Of a stretch of DNA of 64,000 nucleotides, positions 44,169-55,845 are shown in pieces (the first letter of the stretch is position 1; each line of letters opens with the position of its first letter). A model generated the notes under the pieces. It was not told where the DNA came from and did no database searches. It saw only the letters and a program-made list of their open reading frames with translations. This DNA comes from Metallyticus violacea (Eukaryota > Arthropoda > Insecta > Mantodea > Metallyticidae): NCBI GenBank assembly GCA_030762175.1, contig CM060831.1, positions 67,376,001 to 67,440,000 on the forward strand. The letters run 5' to 3'. The translations under genes were made by a program, and so were the position numbers.

Positions 44169-45639
44169 CATTAACAACTATCAGTACTGTTGTTTGTTTT
44201 CAAAGGAAAATATTGAATACTATATTCTTACAAATTACACCTATTAAAAACCCCCATCTAATGAAAATATTTCCAAGATTTCAAGTAGTTATATACATAT
44301 GAGCATATGTGAATGAAACAAGTTAAGCGAGCATACACGGAAAAAGAAATTTGAAACAATCTTTTCGATATCAGTTTGCATTGACGTCAAGTCACATCCT
44401 ACTGTCAGACAACCAAGAAATGGGTTTACGTTCTCGCCAAGAGAAAATACTATAATGATAGTAAAAGCATAAATATATCAACAGAAAAATCTACAAACTT
44501 TTCTGTTTATATTTTGACTGTCAGTATAGTTAGCAAAGTTGGGATCTGCTCATTCAGGGTAGAGTTATGATTCGCCGTGTCTTTATGCAACACGCCGAAC
44601 TTAACGAGTTGCCAGTGTTTGGCTCTCCAGTCTGCGATGTTACCTTGCTGCATTCAAATTCATGAAAGACTAAACCACGTGCAACATAAGAGATACACAA
44701 TATCCAAAAGGAAGAGTAGCATTGAAACAGCTAACAAAACCGGGAGCAACTATGACAACTTGGAGGTATATGCTTGAGTATGCTTGAAGAACATGAACGT
44801 TAAACAGTGATATTAAATCCATTAATCCCTTTCAAAGATAGCGAATTGTTCGTGAATTCAAACAGAAAAACAACGTGGTTTCGTAGATTCGATGTCTAGT
44901 ATTGGCCAAATCTATTTGTTTTGTACCATAACCTGCTAAAAACAATAAAAACGAAAGATGTGGTACGGGAAGGTGATTCGGAACAAAGGCCATCAGTAAG
45001 ACAAAAAGTTACTTAATATGACTTCATATTTCACGCGCCCAGTAACCAATAGATGTAGCGATAACATTGATGTAGTTTATGTGATAATAAATAAGCACTG
45101 TATGAAAACTGACATTTCCCTCCTTCCCCGATTCTTTTATCTGCACTAGATATAAATAAGTGGCCTCATTTCAGTCTTGATTGGCCTACTTCCTATGTAT
45201 TCTGGAAAGGCAAACTATGCATATAACAATTTCTTAAGTCAATGATAATGCTGTCTCTTAATAAGTGTTTAAGGTACTTCAACACACTCTTTATTTTTAA
45301 TTTGGTACTTAAAACTAGAATAATCTTTATTGTTAATAATTAAGGAAATTAAACATATTACAATATTCTGTTGAGCAGGTATAGATGGTATATAAGCAAA
45401 CCATTTTATATTCAATTCAATAGAAACACTAATTTGTTATATATGCTATTAAATTGTTAAAAAAAAAAGTATACCTTTACTGCAGTGAGGCTTTTAGACA
45501 TAGCGCAGGGAGAACCAGTCACCAAGGCCATCTAACCTTTATTTCGACATTTTCTATTACTTTATACAACAACTTCCTAGGATTTATTTTCTTACATTTT
45601 CTAAGGCATGTGCAGGTAGCAGCTTATAGTTTAAGGGAA
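44169..45639. other. No gene recognised
   Basis: AT-rich; no conserved frame or repeat match noted. Confidence 0.4.
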
Positions 45640-46185
45640 GATTTTTAGTGAGTGGTTGTGGATTCATGTGTAACTCGGTGCTTTCGTTGTTTGTAAATTG
45701 TGTGCTATATTGTTCTTCGTTAGTTATGCCACCACATAAACGTAGTATTAAAGAACGGGATTTTATATTATGGTACATATGTGGAAACTGATTCTAGTAG
45801 AGAAATGATTAGGTGATTTGCAAGAAAATATTCTAGTAATCGTGTTGCGGTAGAGAAACTATTCGCTAACTTGTTAAAAAGTTACGAGAGATAGTGACAA
45901 AGTGTTCCGAATCGCCTGTTCTTGTGGAATAAAAGAAAGATGAAATACAAGACTTTCCTAAGCAGATGCCGGCAATGTATTGCCGCTGAGGGGCATCATT
46001 TTCAAATATCTTATAAGAAAGGTTAGCGATTTTATTATCAGTTTTAAATACAGTATCATTTTATGCGTGTAGTAAAAATATAAACAATGAAAGAAAAATA
46101 CTATCTTTACGCGGTTCTCTCTCTTTTCCATTGCGGCGGCTGCACTGCCCCAGTAAGCAACTGCGTTCAGGCGGCCATCAATCCA
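45640..46185 (+). mobile_element. Deleted mariner-like element, group M, copy 2
   Basis: An ATG at 45,725 starts MPPHKRSIKERDFILWY. After a stop, FARKYSSNRVAVEKLFANLL gives the helix-turn-helix. Within about 80 bp the sequence passes to CRQCIAAEGHHFQ, the transposase C-terminus, and then to the GC-richer end (ACTGCGTTCAGGCGGCC near 46,165). The core is absent. Junction and order agree with the copies at 24,370-24,880 and 46,565-47,345. Confidence 0.82.
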
Positions 46186-46564
46186 AATAACCTTGCTGTA
46201 GTTCTTGAGAGTAAACCCATGTATTTAATACCTTTAATTGCAAGACAGTGTAGACATTTGCATAGACTATAAGCAGTAATGGCTAATACTCTGCTTCCCC
46301 ATCGTCTTAGATATTTATATAAATGTAAGATAATGGCGTAAGGAAAATATTAAAAAGAACTACGAGGATTGAACAAAGAAGTAATTTAGAACCTCAAAGC
46401 TTTATCTGAAAACAATATTTGGTAGAAATGGTAAAGCAATTTTTTCCCTTCTTTTTCATTTCAAAGTTTGATTTAAAACCCATTCCGACTTCGCACTGAT
46501 TCTATTCATTTCTTCCACCGATTTTCCCATCTCTTAAACCAGCCGGTTTATATTTTAGAATCTA

Positions 46565-47345
46565 CAGCGAGATTATTTGAGTTACGGGCCACCTGAGCGT
46601 GGCTGCGTACTCGGGAAGTGCAACCGCCGCAACCCAAGAAAGAAAGACACAGTCACTAGGCATCAATTTAGTATTTATATTTTTGCCAAGAGCACAAACC
46701 GATATACTGCACTTAAAACTGATTATAAGCACTACTCTGTGTTACCAAAGATACTGAAAATTATGTCCTTAGCAGCAATTCATTGCCGGTACCTGCGTAG
46801 GAAATTTTATCTCTTTACTTCCACAATATCGCCACGGGTGGCTGAGGTCGTTAAGGCGCGGACTCGTGAGCGGGAGGTCTGGGGAACGTCCTCCCTGACA
46901 GGTTTTTTCAGATTGCTCAGTACTCATAAGTAGCAAATGCCGGGGAGGTACCCTAAACGTACACCTGGAACGTTTCCTTCCTTAAAAAAATCCTTTCCCA
47001 ATATATCATTTCATCTCATTTATCACCAGTGTTCACCGCCTGCGGTGTTTCAGTAATAAAAACGGGCGTTAAACACCATTAAAAAAATAATAAAATAAAC
47101 ATCATTAAAAAAACTTCCGCAAGAACAGCTCGGTTCTGAACAAGTTTCTCATCAATGAAATATATCTTTTGTAATTTTTTAACAAGTTGGCTAACGATCT
47201 CTTTACTCAGAACACGATTACCAGAATATTTTCTTGCAAATTGGCTTACCACACTTCTGCAAGAAATAGTTTTTAAATATATAACCAAGAACAATTATCA
47301 CAATTTATACACTTGAAATCACAGAGTAACACTTGAACGAATAAC
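46565..47345 (-). mobile_element. Deleted mariner-like element, group M, copy 3, split by a SINE
   Basis: On the minus strand from 47,345: SVVSQFARKYSGNRVLSKEI then VSQLVKKLQK (helix-turn-helix), then after a family A SINE (46,827-47,113) the same junction and C-terminal piece (RYRQ.IAA.DIIFS) and the GC-richer end CAGCCACGCTCAGGTGGCCC. Lies in inverted orientation to copy 2, with about 380 bp between them. Confidence 0.8.
46827..47113 (+). mobile_element. SINE family A, copy 6, inside a deleted mariner
   Basis: Head GCCACGGGTGGCTGAGGTCG; the B box is deleted (GGTCTGGGGAACGTCC). Body CCTCCCTGACAGG, GCCGGGGAGGTACCC, GGAACGTTTCCTTCC and tail ACGGGCGTTAAACACCATTA follow. Target duplication ACTTCC(A/G)CA at 46,818-46,826 and 47,114-47,122 falls in the host element, so the SINE is younger than that mariner copy. 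Confidence 0.9.
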
Positions 47346-48905
47346 GCACTCGCCGGAACAGTCTCTCCCAAATATACTACAAGCTACACATGCATTGACT
47401 TTTCCCAGTAGCCGGTCAATAGCTCAAATAATCTCAGTGCATTTGTGGATGTGAGTATTGATCACACGATCACGTAATTTCAAATTTTGTCAATAGTTTA
47501 TGTTGTCTAAAATTGAAAAATGATCAAGGTCTTGTATAGCATTATAACTAATGTTATCTCCCAGGTTACATTCTCTTAAAATTTCCATTTCAGTTTTCTG
47601 AATTTTTGATCTTATCCATATTATCCTAGGTAGACCAGTGTTGGTAAGGTCATGGCTTTGAAAAATATGAATGCGATATATTATATACATAATTAATTTA
47701 ATTAGTATTTATCAACATATTTGTTTTGCTTATTTGTTACCTTGCAAACTGAATAATTATAATCTGATATTTGTTCTATAATAATGTTATCTAGTACAAT
47801 TTTCCTTCTAAAAGCTAAGAGTTTTATTTTTGATATTTTAAAGACACTTATATTAGACACACTTTATGTATTTCATTTTTATTTTTGCTTTGTTCCATTA
47901 ACTTCGCCTACTATAATATTGCGTGTTATTTCTTCTTTGTTACTAACGACATTACTGGGCAAAATTTAAGCAACTCGTTTTATTTTAATTACTTTAAGGC
48001 CTATATCGTTACAAAGAGCCTTAATACCAACTGTTACTGTGTTTAAGATTAAGAAATGATTGCCTGGATTGTCCCATGCAAATGCTGAAAGAAAGTAGGC
48101 TTCAGTAGTTCTCTCCTTACACAATTACTTCGTTCAGTGTGTTATTCCCCTCTATTCCTCTTCGCTTGTTACGGCTTTATGCCATACGTTACGTACAAAG
48201 AAGGAATTCTAAGTATACGTCGTATATAATGACAATGCGACCAAGCATTCAGGGAACAGAAAGCTTTTATTTGCATAAAGTCATTAACTTCCAATTGTAT
48301 TCCTTCAAATAAACGTGTTTACTCTATGCAAACAAGGAACTTAAGGCAATTGTTCTCCTTGTATGAACTCTGATAAAATATATTTGCACACAGTAGATAA
48401 CAGCTTATGTATTTCTTTCCCTTTCAGTTACTGGAACAATATGATGATGGGTGATTCTTAATCGATTTGCACTATAGTTGTTAAAGTTGCTTAAAGAATT
48501 GAATAAGGCAACATAACCCATTTTTGTAGTACTTTTACTTTTATTCAACTAAATCTTATGTTAGGTTTGCCAATTCCACCTCGAACTTGTTGAAACACTC
48601 GTCTCACTGAATTTTCAGTTTCTATATTGAACTGAGTCTAATATAGATGATCTATTTTATGGTTTAAACAAAAGCGATATTACCATATTGCTTCTTTTTT
48701 AACAGATAAGCATACAGTTTCATCGTGACTATATATATATATATATATATATATCAGTTACTAGCATGATATAATTGTACAAGACTATATACACATATCT
48801 ATGACAACTGAAATTAGCTGTTTATACTTTGAAGTTGTTTTTAAATGCTGTTGCATGACCCACTCAAGCGCTAGTTCCAACTCCTTGCGTGCGATCCTAT
48901 GCTGC
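47346..48905. other. No gene recognised
   Basis: AT-rich, with a (TA)n run at 48,730-48,754. No coding motif. Confidence 0.4.

Positions 48906-48963
<58 letters not shown>
48906..48963. repeat. (ATT)n microsatellite
   Basis: Pure ATT repeat. Gives tyrosine- and isoleucine-run false frames on the two strands. Confidence 0.98.
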
Positions 48964-48992
48964 GTAGTTGTTATTTTGACTTTATTCGTCTT

Positions 48993-49222
48993 CTCGCGGA
49001 TCTGTAGATTGTGAACTATAGGTTGCAAGCCTGTAGGAATGAATAAAATTAAATGAATTAATGATGGCGCAAATGAGTTGGGAGTCCTTGGCGCCCTGAA
49101 CCTACCTGGCACTATCTTCTCAGGATAAAGTAAAAAACTCCGATTAAAACCTACCTAGACAGCTAAATCTGGGATTCGAACCCAGAACCTCCGAATTAGT
49201 AGTCGCAAACGCCACCAGCAAA
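48993..49222 (-). mobile_element. tRNA-derived SINE, family C, copy 3
   Basis: On the minus strand GGTGGCGTTTGCGACTACTA (A-box region) and GGTTCTGGGTTCGAATCCCA (B box) are followed by a body with TACTTTATCCTGAGAAG, GGGCGCCAAGGACTCCC and a tail ATTAATTCATTTAATTTTAT plus CATTCCTACAGGCTTG. Best-preserved head of the three family C copies. Confidence 0.78.
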
Positions 49223-49978
49223 ACAGATTTCGTTATTTCGTGAGCTGCTATTTGAGACTTAGTGATATATCGTTTATATTTAATTTTCAGTATTTAAATT
49301 TTTCCCATCTGATTGGTATTTGCACATACAGGTCATCAAAAAGAGTCCGGGAATATTTGAAACAGAGACCTGTATCCGTTTTGCTCTGAAGACCGGGCTC
49401 TTCCACAAACTTCTATGCTGGAATGCCTGCCTCTCTAAATCAATCCCCAAATATCATTTTTGCCCAGTGTATAGCGTTAGAGCATGTTCTTGTTTTCTTC
49501 GTTTTGAAATTAGTTGTGACGTTTGCATCACATGTATTTCTTCAAAAACGTCGCCGTTACTAAACACGCTTTGAGTCTCATGCCTGTTCATGTTGCTTCC
49601 AGCACAAGCTTTGCAACAAGCATATAATTAAAGCATCGTCGGCGGCGTCTGGTTGCAGCACAAACCTCAGGTGCATATCCTTACCATCGTTATATATACA
49701 TATATGTCTCTTGTCTTCTTGTCATAGAAGAACTGAAGCAGTTCGAAATATAGTGATTACTAATCTGCGACTTTTTTCTTAGTGTTTTATCCTTTTCTGC
49801 TGTTTCTAGTTATTCTTTTAATTACATTGTTAATGGTGTTATATTATTTTTCATTTATGCTTTTAATTTGGCTTATTAACTTGAATTTGCCTTTGCGTGT
49901 TTTGCTTTCGACTTCTTAACTATTTATCTGTTATTCTTTTAATTTTACTTATTACTTTCTCTATGTTTTCTAATACAC

Positions 49979-50019
<41 letters not shown>

Positions 50020-50479
50020 GCTTTTGTTAAATAACAAAATAAACACATCTAAAGATCTTCTTGCCATAGAAGAACTCAAGCAGTTTGAAATATGGTGATT
50101 ACAAATCTGTGACTTTTTCTTATTACTTTATCCTTTTCTGCTTTTCTAGTTTTGTTATTTTAGTTACATTGTTAATAGTGTCACATTATTTTTCATTTAT
50201 ATTACATACCTTAAGCTTCTAGAATTTCAATAACTAGCATTAACACTCATACGAAAGAGGCTGAGCGTTCACAACAACAGAAAAGAGAGAACAATAAAAA
50301 TATCCCAGTAACGCATTTATTTAAGCAAAATCACGAATTCTCCTGCTTTTCATGGAAACAAACTTATTAAAAAACTGTATATTTCCTATTGTTGAAATCA
50401 CAGTTTGATTCGAAATAATGTTAGGGAGATACGTCCAGTTTTTAATCAATTTTCTTTCCCAACAGACTTAATTTTTAAA
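49223..50479. other. No gene recognised; local duplication
   Basis: 49,715-49,860 and 50,060-50,210 are similar (both carry TCTTGCCATAGAAGAACT or a variant, AGCAGTT.GAAATA, CTTTATCCTTTTCTGCT and a block ending ATTATTTTTCATTTAT). They are separated by an (ATT)n run at 49,981-50,018, so this is an old tandem duplication of about 345 bp. Confidence 0.6.
49981..50018. repeat. (ATT)n microsatellite
   Basis: About 13 ATT units between two duplicated segments. Confidence 0.97.
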
Positions 50480-50770
50480 TTTGATTTATTTATGGACGCT
50501 CTTTAGTGTCTCAGGTCATCAGCGTTCCATTGAAATCAGGGCGTGAAATAAATGGCAAAGTTTGTTCAGAGGCCTCTTCTTTCAGACTTGAGGTTCTTTT
50601 ACGTGCCGTAAATGTACGACAGATACCCACGGCTTTATTTCCCTTCCGAAAAAAGCCATACTTAGGATTTTTAAACTGGAAAAAAATCCATCGACCCTGG
50701 AGAGAATTGAAGTCGCAATCTTGGGTCTACGAGGCAAGTATTGCTATCACTAGATCATCAGAACCGACCC
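50480..50770 (-). mobile_element. SINE family B, copy 6
   Basis: Minus-strand head GGTTCTGATGATCTAGTGAT and AGCAATACTTGCCTCGTAGA, then the family body (GGCTTTTTTCGGAAGGGAAA, GTCGTACATTTACGGCACG, CAGAGGCC) and tail AGCGTCCATAAATAAATCAA. More diverged than copies 1 and 4. No clear target duplication. Confidence 0.87.
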
Positions 50771-50869
50771 CAATGGCCTTCAAGAAAAAGGCTTAAAATT
50801 GAAGCGGTTTCTTTATTAGTGAATTTAATGATTGTCTCGGAATGTTGCCTCCCTTCAAGACAACATAAT

Positions 50870-51615
50870 TTTAGGGTAATTTTTACGTTTTGTTGAGCGG
50901 GAACTTTTTGCTACAAAAATTACACGACGTAACATTTTACCCTACACAGTTTATTGATCGTAACGTTGTTTAGCAGGTGTTTCTGAAAATAACCGGGTTC
51001 GGTGTGGTGCCCTTAACCTATATCCAATCCTTTGCGACGGAGACAGTAATTAGAATCTCACTTTGATGTTAAAACTGCATCCTCCTCGCGTTTAGGGCAT
51101 CGGCCCTCTAATTACGATACGTAAACTTTCCGCTATTCACACGCACTAGAAGTGTTGATTTTTCTAAGCGAACGAGTCACCAGCAATTTAACTCTTAACA
51201 CCGACCACGTGTTCGTGCGCCCGCAGGCCAAATGCACTCACTATACGTAACGCAGACAGCTTACATTGAAGATGATGTGGGTCGAAGTATACGAAGTGTT
51301 GTCGAAAAGCTCGAAGTATCTTGAAAAAGTGATCCCAAACGAGGCCTTTTTATATGCTCCTATAAAAAACCACCTCCACGTGATTTACAGATGCCGACGG
51401 GGTTTGAAAATGTAAGCGCACGCTACCCACGACACTTTAAAAATTCAAAATGTACAGAACGGGTTAGCTCGCTCAAAACTAAACTGTAAGGCGGGAAAAC
51501 TCAGCGTCCAGACATGACCAAAATACAAATCATAATTACCCTCAGCTTGACGCTTGATCATCAAAAAGACATTTCGTTACATTTTGCTATTTCATCGTCT
51601 TGAAATTCTTTCCTG
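50870..51615 (-). repeat. LTR-like dispersed repeat, family E, copy 2
   Basis: Reverse-complement partner of 7,505-8,290. On the minus strand it has GGAAAGAATTTCAAGACGAT, GATCAAGCGTCA, TTTAGTTTTGAGCGAGCT, ATCACGTGGAGGTGG, a TATA-like GCATATAAAAAG, TCGTTTGGGATCACTT, CATTTGGCCTG, TTCGCTTAGAAAAATCAACA, and CAATAAACTGTG. Beyond CAATAAACTG both share GTAAAATGTT and GTAATTTTTGTA. This copy lacks about 25 bp present after the TATA box in copy 1. Confidence 0.62.
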
Positions 51616-52795
51616 CTAGCATTGAGTTATACAAGTGTTATATAAAAACATTTTCCTAGATGTGTACATTAGGATGAATATGTAATATTAATGCTATTAA
51701 TTAAACAATATAGACTACAGGAAAGTATTAAAAACATATAAGTATATTATATTAAAATTACAACAGAGGCAGGTGATAAATACTGTTTCATAACGTAAAA
51801 TTTGTGTAACGTTCATTTCTTTATACAAAACGATTAAGCAACTACCTACCTTACGAAATTCACACGAAACTACACTAGCCGGGCCTTTAGTAACGACTGA
51901 CTACTAACAAAACGACTGGAGAGAGTTTGCATATGCAATATGGTTCGATAATGAAATAACGGCAGGTTTTCCCATATTTAATATATTTGACTGTATTGCT
52001 ATTAATAATTATGTAATAGTCTTTTAAAAATATTTCATTTAACTATGTAACACAACGACAATAAGTCTGAGAACGCACGTGACGAGAGGTGACGTTTCAG
52101 GTAGTGCATGAACATGACTCTTATGGTCATGTGGCTCCTCCTACCCTCCTTCTCAATGTAATACTTCACAAACTTATCGTACCGCGACTACAAATAAAGT
52201 GCACTATAGATAATGATTGCAAATATAATCAGGCGCAAGAGATAGGTCCCCTGCAGACTATTTTACACATAAAAACGCGATTAAGTAACAGTTGTAGAAC
52301 ATTAAACGTTCACATTTTAGGGGCTAATATTCCTGCTGGGGGGGGGGGACTTCATTTGAGGTATCTTTACCTCTTTTCAACTTGCTTCCCAGTAACTATT
52401 GGCGTTGATGAATACAAATACCTCTAATTTAAAACTCGTCAATGGCGCTAACAGACACACTGCAAGCACTCACTTGCTCCTTGACATCTCTACTGAATGT
52501 CGATTTACTCGATGATATGTTGCTAGGTATTTGCATTCTTTGTGCGTTTAAGCGAAATACTCACTGAATTTCTGTGTCGAAGGCATTGCTCCAGTCTTTA
52601 TGTATTGCAGATCTAATGATAGGAGTACAGTGCGTCATTTGGTTAAGGAATAGGATAGGCGGCCGCTATAAGGACAATGAACCACTCCGAAACAAACCAG
52701 ATCTCTCCCAGAAGTAAATCTGCATTTAAAACCTCGCAAGAATACGTTGGCTACATTACTGATATATATTGTACTCAGAGAAACAAGTGCCACCA
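51616..52795. other. No gene recognised
   Basis: AT-rich; a run of 10 G at 52,340. A possible older 5' part of the LINE at 52,796 could not be read. Confidence 0.35.
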
Positions 52796-53711
52796 TTTTC
52801 AATTAATATCCCCGGGATTGATAAGCCCAAGACAGATATAGCTCCACAACTACTGAAAGCGGCAGCGCTCGAAATGATAGCTACATTATATCCTGCACCA
52901 GAATGACTACATGTTTATACAGATGACTCAGCTTTGATGAACGCACGGGAGCAAGATTTTTCTCATCTATTGGCAGGGGAGCCTTCCCTGTGGGAAGAAT
53001 GAGAAATAATTTTGATGGCGAAGTAGCAGCCATAAGGAAGCGCCCAATACACTGGTTTCTCTAAATGTCAAACGAAAGGCAGTCTTCCTGTCTGATTCCA
53101 CCTCTGCACTCCAAGTAATAGACTCCCCAGAGCTGCAACAAGAAGACGATTTAGTAAAGAAAGACTACTGAGACTGCAAGCATTAACTGAGATCCACTTA
53201 CAATGGGTCCCGGGCCACTGTGGCATCAGCGGAAACGAAGAAGCTGACAGATTGGCAAAGGAAGGATGCACAATGAATCAACCATCAACCCCTTCTATCT
53301 ACGCCATTATATGCGATGTAATTTCAAACAGTATAAAGAAAGTCGTCGCGGACTCCTGGAGGGCAGCAGAAGTTGGTAAAAGACGGGAACAGGTTATACC
53401 AAAACCTTTCCCCAACAATCTGTCCCGCGAAATGACCATGGCCACCTTCAGAATTACCACAGGCCACGACTAACTACAAAAATATTTGCACAGAATCGGC
53501 GTAGTCAACTCTCTGATCTGTCCCCTCTGCTCAAAAGAGGAAGGAATGGATGATTATCTTCTACACTGTATAGCACTTCAGTGTGACACAAGAGAAGACA
53601 AATTAGTAGGAAGAGCACGGATGTACTGGGTGGCACGGAGTCAAATGGCTGACCAGCCAAGAACGGGCGTTGGCTGAAGAAGAAGAAGAAGAAGAAGAAG
53701 AAGAAGAAGAA

Positions 53712-53740
<29 letters not shown>
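52796..53740 (+). pseudogene. LINE 3' end: RNase H and zinc knuckle, with GAA/GAT repeat tail
   Basis: PGIDKPKTDIAPQLLKAAAL and LHVYTDDSA mark the start of an RNase H domain (family: YTDGS; the glycine is now aspartate). After frameshifts, [20 protein letters not shown] gives the late RNase H motif with its histidine and aspartate. The frame stays open through AKEGC to TFRITTGHD, meets one in-frame TAA at about 53,471, and continues with the cysteine-histidine motif CPLCSKEEGMDDYLLHC and a stop near 53,677. This order is that of Jockey/I/R1-type non-LTR retrotransposons, which copy themselves by target-primed reverse transcription. The (GAA)n(GAT)n run at 53,676-53,740 is probably its 3' tail. 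5'-truncated and inactive. Confidence 0.85.
53676..53740 (+). repeat. (GAA)n(GAT)n compound microsatellite at a LINE 3' end
   Basis: About 12 GAA followed by about 9 GAT units, beginning at the LINE stop codon. Confidence 0.95.
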
Positions 53741-53743
<3 letters not shown>

Positions 53744-54109
53744 TTACTAATATTGCTGAACATACCAAGTAGGGTTTTACGCATACTGGCCGAAGAAATT
53801 ATAAAGCATAAATTACCAAGAATTCACGGAAGCAAGAAAAAACTTCTGCGATTGGTTGATTCTTTCATGCTCAAAATCTTCTCCCTCGCTACGAAAGAAA
53901 ACGACTAAGTAGAAAAGTATTATCTTGTTTTTGAAGGCTTTATTAAATTGAATTAACTTCCTTTTCACGCCCTGTGCTGGCCATAAAAATGAATACTGAT
54001 TGCACTTGAGGCAGTATTTATGAGCTGCCACCCCCATATTTAATTAGATCGATTGCAGCAAATAATTTTATATAACTTCGTTATAGCCATGAGTGTAATG
54101 CCATTTTAT
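53741..54109. other. No gene recognised
   Basis: AT-rich sequence without motif. Confidence 0.35.
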
Positions 54110-54520
54110 TTTCTGCACGAGTGTTAAGCTATTGTGTGTAAAATGATACTTTCTTGTCAGGGCGCAGAAAGCTACTCCAGCCATAAAATCTGACCTGGAA
54201 TTTCTGCAGCCTGTTGTAACAATATATGTAAAAATCCTTGAGCAAGATAGGTATTCTGTTACAAAATTTCTTAAGCAGGGCAGGAACCATAAAACATTTG
54301 GCGACTGCAGGGATGAAAAGACAGGTTGACAACTTCTTCAAGGGAAGAAGTCAACCGCTTGAGTTGATTCTACATGGAAAAAGTCACGTAGACCATGTTT
54401 ATTTAGTTTTGCAAGAGTATTCAGCGGAGCAATATCAGTGGAAGAGCTTTCTCAGTTCAGTCCAGCTAGTGCAAAGCGGTAGTTAGTATTGAAAGAGTCT
54501 TAAGTGGATGGACTTTATTA
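54110..54520 (+). repeat. Unclassified dispersed repeat, family G, copy 2
   Basis: Partner of 4,050-4,620. Here the frame GAQKATPAIKSDLE-like (with R or A before QKAT) runs on as QPVVTIYVKILEQDRYSVTK and KQGRNHKTFGDCRDEKTG before a stop, about 58 open codons. Later shared blocks are GACCATGTTTATTTAGT and CAGTTCAGTCCAG..GTGCAAAG. Confidence 0.5.
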
Positions 54521-55756
54521 ATTGAGTGAAGTACAACTTATATTCAATAGGTATCAGTAATAAATTGTGTTCCATCTTCTATAACGAAAAGTATTACTAG
54601 CCTCCAGGACTCCTCCTATAGTCACAGGACCATAAAAGTATCCAGCAGCAGTCTCAACAGCCGTGGCAAAACTGTAAGACAGCGGTAACCACCGTCGGAG
54701 AGGAAGGAATTATTTACCCTTGAGATTACATACAAAACCTATCAAAATTAAATTCCTTTTTTCAAATCCTTCCCCACATTCATTACATATTTAATTAGCC
54801 ACCCTCTTTCTTATTTAATACCGCTGTATACTTCATCATTTAGCAATATCCGTTCGGCACTAACTGGAGAGTACATTTCACATGCTGTACTCGTTGTTGG
54901 CAACACATTTCTGCGATTACATCTGGTGCGATGTTAGCAGTGAGAGTGTTCAGAGGAAAAATGCGCAACGCCATTGTTAAATCCCCCTTCCATAGCTTTG
55001 CACGCCAAGCAGGGCCCTGTCCGCTAACTGCAATGACGCAGCAAACTTCATCCATTCTATACCAGCCGCACCCTAACAGAAATGCTGCAATGCCAAGAGT
55101 AAACTTGCTCTGCAGTCAATCCATAAAGAATTTTTTGTTCACAATCTACTTCCCTGTTTCTACATTAGTAAGACGAGAAAAATTCTCTCTATATTCCTGA
55201 GCAAATTTCAATATATTCTTACTTACGGATTGATACAAGGTTATTATTCTTTTTATAGGTAAATTCAAACAAAGCTATATCAGCCTTTACGATGGAAAAG
55301 ATTGCAAAGTAGGTACATTGAGGTCCCAAGCAGGTGTCCTCGCCATTATCTTTTTACTAACTTTGCTTTCAAATGTGTACTTTAATATCTTTAGCTCTCT
55401 TATTTCAATTTATAACTTAACAACCTTTCTAAAACAGAAGTCACTGCCCATTGCAAATAAAATGTTTAGCCAACAGCGGCGTTAATGATTGGTCTTCAAC
55501 TGCCGGATATCCAGTTATCTAAGCGGGAGACTCCAGGCCGACAAGGCCAAATGGACTTTAGGAACGGGGCAAGGGCACGGGATTTGCCTAACTGCTACGT
55601 TGGCTTTGAGTCTCAGGCCACAATTTTAGTATCTTTTGAAGATTTTAAGAAATGACATGTCTGAACCTAGAGCAAAGCCTGCTATGAAAACTAAATAGCA
55701 AACGCCAAGGCATAATTATTCCATCCTATTATACGATTCTTTTTCTTTTTTAACGA
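54521..55756. other. No gene recognised
   Basis: No conserved frame or repeat match noted. Confidence 0.35.
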
Positions 55757-55845
55757 TTCCTATGTTCGCAATGATTCCGCTCGCGCTGTCATGAGATTAT
55801 TTGAAGAGAAATTCGCAGGTATTCGAGTTCCTAGTCGTAATGTAA
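55757..55845 (+). pseudogene. Mariner-like helix-turn-helix fragment
   Basis: NDSARAVMRLFEEKFAGIRVPSRN resembles the first helix-turn-helix of the IS630-type mariners in this window (compare FARKxxGxRVP at 24.8, 45.8 and 47.2 kb). Isolated, with no C-terminus nearby. Confidence 0.5.

Noticed and set aside
48801..49112. Frames with tyrosine or isoleucine runs on both strands
   Set aside because: Same cause: an ATT microsatellite read in two directions.
53505..53768. Minus-strand frame with F and I runs
   Set aside because: Antisense of the GAA/GAT tail and of the LINE coding frame.
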